Source: UMGS946 sp048421225 (GTDB lineage Bacteria > Bacillota > Clostridia > Christensenellales > CAG-138). Taken from it: a stretch of 18,666 bases of DNA. A program made the translations under genes and the position numbers. The notes beneath the pieces were generated by a model. That model made no database searches. It saw only the letters and a program-made list of their open reading frames with translations, and was not told the origin of the DNA. This document shows, one piece after another, positions 14,785 through 18,666 of the stretch; within the stretch, counting starts at the first letter, position 1; the number at the start of each line of letters is the position of its first letter. The stretch is from the NCBI GenBank assembly GCA_048421225.1, contig DBFNRV010000088.1, positions 1 through 18,666 on the forward strand, in the 5' to 3' direction.

Positions 14785-15573
14785 ATGTATATAGAACTGT
14801 TCCTTCTGGATAACGCGCTAATGAATTCGCTTATCCTTCGTACAGCGGCGGCCATGCTCTCAAGACGTTTGCCATGCTGGAGAATGATTGCCGCCTCTGC
14901 CCTAGGCGCGATATACGCCGCGCTTTCCGTCGGAACCGTGCCGCTTCTTATGTCATTGCCAATGAAGCTCGGACTGGGGGTTTTTATGGCTTTGGCCATT
15001 CCGTTTAAAACAGCAAAGGAGTATATGTTCAGTGTGCTTGCCCTATTTGTATCAACCTTTGCGGTAGGCGGGGCCGCAGTAGGCCTAACATTCCTGCTGG
15101 GCGGTAAATTAGAGAGCGGATTTGTGCTTGCCGCCGTACCTCTAAGGGTTATGCTGGGTTCAGCTTTACTGGCCTCGTTTATGCCAAGGATCATAAGAAG
15201 GGTTTTGGAAAGGCGTTTGGTCAATAATAACTGGCTGCGAATTGAAGTAATCCATAAGGGCGTTTCAATTTGCGCGTCCGCGATTGTGGATACAGGTAAT
15301 ATGCTCTCTGAGCCCATAAGCGGGCTTCCTGTCGTGGTCGTCAGTTCCAAGGAGCTTGAATGTTTTGCGACGATTCCAATACCATGCCGTACCGTTGGCG
15401 GAAACGGGTTCGTTTATGGGTTCCGTCCTGACAAGCTTCAGCTTTCTGGGAAAATGAACGCTGTTCTTGATGCTTTTGTGGCCATTGGCCCCGTCTCCAT
15501 TGGGGGCGCCGACGCGCTCATACCGCCATCGGCGTTGCCCGATCTGGGTCATTACAATACTGCCGACGTTTAA
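14785..15573 (+). CDS. spoIIGA: Sporulation sigma-E factor-processing peptidase SpoIIGA, 262 aa
   Basis: SpoIIGA is a membrane aspartic protease in the mother-cell membrane that removes the pro-sequence of sigma-E after a signal from the forespore. The N-terminal half (about 1-130) is hydrophobic with several membrane segments, and the C-terminal half is the protease domain. The catalytic motif is intact: ASAIVDTGN (164-172), with the active Asp at 169. I chose ATG 14785 ([18 protein letters not shown]) over GTG 14776 because GGGGTG (14773-14778) then sits six bases upstream. At 262 residues it is shorter than the B. subtilis protein (about 309) but within the spread seen in clostridia. Its target sigE follows 11 bp later. 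The ribosome-binding site of sigE overlaps the spoIIGA stop. Confidence 0.93.
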   Translation: MYIELFLLDNALMNSLILRTAAAMLSRRLPCWRMIAASALGAIYAALSVGTVPLLMSLPMKLGLGVFMALAIPFKTAKEYMFSVLALFVSTFAVGGAAVGLTFLLGGKLESGFVLAAVPLRVMLGSALLASFMPRIIRRVLERRLVNNNWLRIEVIHKGVSICASAIVDTGNMLSEPISGLPVVVVSSKELECFATIPIPCRTVGGNGFVYGFRPDKLQLSGKMNAVLDAFVAIGPVSIGGADALIPPSALPDLGHYNTADV

Positions 15574-15584
15574 GGAGGTACAAT

Positions 15585-16295
15585 ATGATAAAGATTTTAG
15601 CAAAGTTTCTAGAAAAATTATACCGTGCGCTTAAAATTGGCCGCCTGATAGGATATGTCAATTCCGGCGATTCCCTTCCTCCGCCTCTTTCCCCAGCAGA
15701 GGAAGCTGAACTCATGACCAGACTTCTTGCTGGCGATACGGATGTAAGACAGACGCTTATCGAACGAAATCTTAGGCTTGTCGTATATATTGCCAGAAAA
15801 TTCGAAAACACCGGCATTGGCATCGAGGACCTTGTCTCCATTGGAACAATAGGCCTTATAAAAGCCGTAAATACATTTGACGCAAGCAAGAAGATTAAAC
15901 TTGCGACTTATGCTTCCAGATGCATTGAAAACGAAATACTTATGTACCTTAGGCGAACCTGCAAACTTAAGATGGAAGTTTCACTTGACGAGCCGCTTAA
16001 CATCGATTGGGACGGAAATGAATTGCTGTTGTCGGATATACTAGGTACCGATTCCGACTCCGTATCAAGGGGGCTAGAGGAGCAGGCCGACAAGGAGCTT
16101 CTGCATGCGGCTATGCAGAAGCTTACTGACAGGGAAAAGCGTATTGTAGAACTCAGGTTTGGCTTAAACAGCAATCGTGAGTATACTCAAAAACAGGTAG
16201 CGGATATGCTGGGCATATCTCAAAGCTATATATCCCGCTTAGAAAAGCGTATAATAAAACAGCTACGCAAGGAGATTACGGCAATGCAAGGTTAG
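15585..16295 (+). CDS. sigE: RNA polymerase sporulation sigma factor SigE (pro-sigma-E), 236 aa
   Basis: SigE directs early mother-cell gene expression during sporulation. It is made as an inactive precursor, and the basic, hydrophobic N-terminus ([20 protein letters not shown]) is the pro-sequence. The usual 'SLPPPLS' follows at 30-36, so cleavage probably falls a few residues before it. Region 2 is seen in '[20 protein letters not shown]' (60-79), '[19 protein letters not shown]' and '[18 protein letters not shown]' (107-124). Region 4 with its helix-turn-helix is at '[20 protein letters not shown]' (200-219). A consensus ribosome-binding site, AAGGAGGT (15572-15579), overlaps the spoIIGA stop, giving tight coupling. 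sigG, which often follows sigE in clostridia, is not here; instead priA converges 17 bp later with no hairpin seen between them. Confidence 0.96.
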   Translation: MIKILAKFLEKLYRALKIGRLIGYVNSGDSLPPPLSPAEEAELMTRLLAGDTDVRQTLIERNLRLVVYIARKFENTGIGIEDLVSIGTIGLIKAVNTFDASKKIKLATYASRCIENEILMYLRRTCKLKMEVSLDEPLNIDWDGNELLLSDILGTDSDSVSRGLEEQADKELLHAAMQKLTDREKRIVELRFGLNSNREYTQKQVADMLGISQSYISRLEKRIIKQLRKEITAMQG

Positions 16296-16312
16296 CAGTA
16301 ACGCTTAATAAA

Positions 16313-18577
16313 CTAAAACATGTCTGTTGGGTTGATCTCGGGAAGTGAAATTTCCTCCCGCCTATTTGAGAGTGCATAACCGTATATTGCGTCTACCAAC
16401 GCAGGCGTATTTCTTGTACGGGCAAACCTCATGAGCACTTGATACCTGTAAATTCCCTGCCTTCTTTTTACCGGAGCTGGGGACGACATAATCATCAAAA
16501 CCTCGCTGGATCTAGCCCCGCGGTTTTTAAGGGTGTTATCCACAATTTCACGTATGCCATTTGCATACTGTTCCGACAGTTCCTCGGCCATGCGTTCTTC
16601 CTCCGCACAGATCAGTACTCTTATAAAAGCTGAGTAAGGTGGAAAAAGGGACGCTCTCCTCTGGGCTATCTCATAATCGTAAAACCCCCTATAGTCATGC
16701 TTTGATGCAAAAACAACGGCGGGATGATCGGGTGAATATGTCTGAATAATAACCTCCCCCTGCTTTTTATGCCTGCCCGCCCTTCCCGCTACCTGTGTAA
16801 GGAGCTGAAAGGTACGTTCACAGCTTCTAAAATCTGGTATGTGCAGCATGGCATCCGCCGCTATTACTCCGACCAGCGTTACATTTTTTATATCAAGGCC
16901 CTTGGCCACCATCTGTGTGCCTATCAATACCTGAGCTTCCTTATTTTCAAAGGCTTTCAGTATCCTCTGATGGGCGTTTCTGGCGCCGGTAGTGTCCATA
17001 TCCATTCGCAGGGCCATATATTCTGGAAAGTACTTAAGGAACTGTTCCTCAACCTGCTGCGTTCCAATTCCGAAATATTTTATATACGGCTTGCCGCATT
17101 CGGGACACTTGTCAGGAATGCGGCCCACTCTGCCGCAATAGTGGCATTTCATACACTCCTCGGGCTTATGGTATGTCATGGAAACATCACAATCCGGGCA
17201 CGAAAACACATGGCCGCAACCCCTGCACGATACAAATGTGGAATATCCCCGCCTATTGATGAATAATATAGCCTGCTCGTTGTGGCTTAAGCACTCTTTA
17301 AGCGAGTTATACAAAGAGGTGGAGAATATACTATTGTTGCCCCTTAAAAACTCCTTGCGCATGTCTACCACCTCTACCTTTGGCATCGGTATTCCGCTTA
17401 TTCTATCGGGCATCTCCAAAAGCGTAAGCTTTCCGCGCATAGCTTTAAAATAGTCGTTCAGTGAGGGCGTCGCGCTTCCTAGCACGAGTACTGCCCCGTT
17501 TAAAGAGCATCTATGCGATGCAACGTCGATAGCGCTATATCTCGGAGAGGTTTCGGAATGATAGGATTGCTCATGTTCCTCGTCTATTACTATAAGACGA
17601 ATGTTTTCCAGGGGAGCAAACAAAGCGCTTCTTGCCCCGACAACCACGCTTACCCGTCCAAGCCTTATCCTCCTCCACTCGTCAAACCGTTCGCCCGAGC
17701 TGAGGCGGCTGTGCAGCACGGCCACGCGGTCGCCGAACCTGCCTCTAAACCGGTCAACCGTCTGAGGAGTAAGGGATATCTCCGGAACCAAGGCAATGGC
17801 AGTTCCCCCAGCGGATAACGCATGCGAAATCGCCTGCATATATACCTCTGTTTTTCCGCTTCCCGTTACTCCGTGCAAAAGATAGCTTCCACACCTGTTG
17901 TCGATTGCCGATACTATCTCGCTAAGAGCGTTTTCCTGGGCCGACGTCATAGAAAGGGGCTGTGTTACCGCCACATCATCCATATAGGGCTGGCGGTACA
18001 CGGTTCTTCCGTCCTCTGTCAAAATGCCTTTTCCCAAAAGCGAACTGATCGCGCTTTGAGCTCCTGGAATAAAGCCGTATATATCCTTTACGCTCATCTC
18101 GCATCCAGCTTTTTGCAGCATATCGACGACCTCATATTGAACCGAGGATTTAAGCTTGCCATTTTTTGAATACATTCCTCTTATAACTGCGTCGATATCT
18201 ATTCCGTCTGCAAGCCTTACGGTGCGTATACGTTTCTCTTTAACACGGCCTCCGCGCAGCTGTGCCGGTATCATAATCCTGAGCGCCTCAACAAGAAGGC
18301 ACTTATAGGTTTTAACCATCCACTTTGCAAGCTCCAGCTGATCCGGCAAAAGTACCGTATATGGTTCCAGCGTTCGTATAATTTGCTTTAGGCTGCCTTG
18401 CTCGCTTTGAGCACCATAGTCAAGGCTGACAACAAAGCCCTCTGTCCTTCTGTCTCCGGCGCCGAAAGGGACGAGCACCCTGTGCCCTATACTCACATCC
18501 ATGTTCTCAGGCACGATATAGCTGAAAAGCCTGTCTATATTCGAGTGAGCGATATCTACTGAAACATTTGCAATCAT
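16313..18577 (-). CDS. priA: Primosomal protein PriA (replication restart helicase), 754 aa
   Basis: PriA is a 3'-to-5' superfamily 2 helicase that recognises stalled forks and D-loops and reloads the replicative helicase. The N-terminal 3'-end-binding domain starts 'ANVSVDIAHSNIDRLFSYIV'. Walker A is GVTGSGKT (236-243) and the Walker B/DEEH motif is DEEH (332-335). The aromatic-rich loop 'SYHSETSPRYSAIDVA' follows. Eight zinc-binding Cys are intact: C451, C454, C460, C463, C478, C481, C491 and C494. Motifs V and VI are 'LIGTQMVAKGLDI' and 'LLTQVAGRAGRH'. The frame is open upstream past ATG 18592 to the window edge. I prefer ATG 18577 because GAGGAA lies seven bases upstream and homologues start about there. 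Two competing hairpins lie just upstream. priA is usually near def/fmt, but here its downstream neighbour is the convergent sigE. Confidence 0.95.
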   Translation of the reverse strand: MIANVSVDIAHSNIDRLFSYIVPENMDVSIGHRVLVPFGAGDRRTEGFVVSLDYGAQSEQGSLKQIIRTLEPYTVLLPDQLELAKWMVKTYKCLLVEALRIMIPAQLRGGRVKEKRIRTVRLADGIDIDAVIRGMYSKNGKLKSSVQYEVVDMLQKAGCEMSVKDIYGFIPGAQSAISSLLGKGILTEDGRTVYRQPYMDDVAVTQPLSMTSAQENALSEIVSAIDNRCGSYLLHGVTGSGKTEVYMQAISHALSAGGTAIALVPEISLTPQTVDRFRGRFGDRVAVLHSRLSSGERFDEWRRIRLGRVSVVVGARSALFAPLENIRLIVIDEEHEQSYHSETSPRYSAIDVASHRCSLNGAVLVLGSATPSLNDYFKAMRGKLTLLEMPDRISGIPMPKVEVVDMRKEFLRGNNSIFSTSLYNSLKECLSHNEQAILFINRRGYSTFVSCRGCGHVFSCPDCDVSMTYHKPEECMKCHYCGRVGRIPDKCPECGKPYIKYFGIGTQQVEEQFLKYFPEYMALRMDMDTTGARNAHQRILKAFENKEAQVLIGTQMVAKGLDIKNVTLVGVIAADAMLHIPDFRSCERTFQLLTQVAGRAGRHKKQGEVIIQTYSPDHPAVVFASKHDYRGFYDYEIAQRRASLFPPYSAFIRVLICAEEERMAEELSEQYANGIREIVDNTLKNRGARSSEVLMIMSSPAPVKRRQGIYRYQVLMRFARTRNTPALVDAIYGYALSNRREEISLPEINPTDMF

Positions 18578-18594
18578 CGTTATATTCCTCATCA

Positions 18595-18620
18595 GCGCGA
18601 AAAGCGGCTTCGCGCCGCTT
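18595..18620 (-). promoter_or_regulatory. priA leader with two mutually exclusive hairpins
   Basis: Read on the - strand, AAGCGGC (18620-18614) pairs with GCCGCTT (18608-18602) around a 5-base loop, followed by a short T-run. GCGCGAA (18615-18609) can instead pair with TTCGCGC (18601-18595), ending a few bases before the ribosome-binding site of priA. The two stems share bases and cannot form together. The first may simply be the terminator of a gene outside the window. Confidence 0.45.
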
Positions 18621-18666
18621 ATATTGAAATACTTTTCCCAGGCAATGCTAACATGTTTCTTAAAAA

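Noticed and set aside
14661..15350. 229-codon open frame on the - strand
   Set aside because: It lies antisense to spoIIGA, has no ribosome-binding site, and its protein text is low-complexity and unlike any family. It is a shadow of the real gene.
1..18666. tRNA, rRNA, CRISPR array, insertion sequence or attachment site
   Set aside because: I saw no cloverleaf, regularly spaced repeat, transposase text or paired direct repeats at the island edges. The left edge of the island is outside the window.

Overview
The window looks like chromosomal DNA of an endospore-forming member of the Clostridia (Bacillota). The sporulation pair spoIIGA-sigE is present, and the order murB-rapZ-whiA-dnaE-pfkA matches the cell-wall, replication and glycolysis cluster seen in many clostridia. 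No rRNA, tRNA, insertion sequence or CRISPR array was seen.

Region 1 (about 1-3290, + strand) is an AT-rich accessory island, mostly in decay. Its features, in order, are: the C-terminal end of an ABC-2 type transporter permease running off the left edge; an intact 29-codon peptide gene with a consensus ribosome-binding site and a leader-like YxxPxI motif; a strong hairpin; a frameshifted small ORF whose stop overlaps the next start (ATGA); a PqqD-like (RRE) gene broken by a TAG codon; about 480 bp with no readable gene; and a cobalamin-binding radical SAM gene broken by several stops and frameshifts. This is the layout of a RiPP (ribosomally made, modified peptide) locus whose precursor survives while its modification genes are dead.

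Region 2 (about 3290-4765) is a junction zone. It holds the C-terminal half of a TetR-type regulator without its DNA-binding domain, then a divergent pair: a small unknown acidic protein (-) and an XRE-type regulator (+). Their shared intergenic region carries two copies of a CCCTTTTGGGAA palindrome, one inside the spacer of each candidate promoter, which suggests autoregulation. A C-rich spacer follows, with a terminator at each end.

Region 3 (4765-14588, - strand) is a tightly packed seven-gene run read right to left: a membrane-anchored solute-binding-protein-like gene, murB, rapZ, whiA, dnaE, pfkA and rlmD, ending at a rho-independent terminator at 4732-4686. Intergenic gaps are 1 to about 60 bp and no internal terminator was seen, so it is probably one operon. 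The yvcK gene that usually sits between rapZ and whiA is absent.

Region 4 (14589-18666) starts with spoIIGA-sigE (+), divergent from the operon and encoding the sigma-E precursor and its activating protease. It ends with priA (-), which converges on sigE with a 17-bp gap. The short leader of priA can form two mutually exclusive hairpins.

All calls come from reading the sequence. Family names rest on recognised motifs and length, not on database searches.
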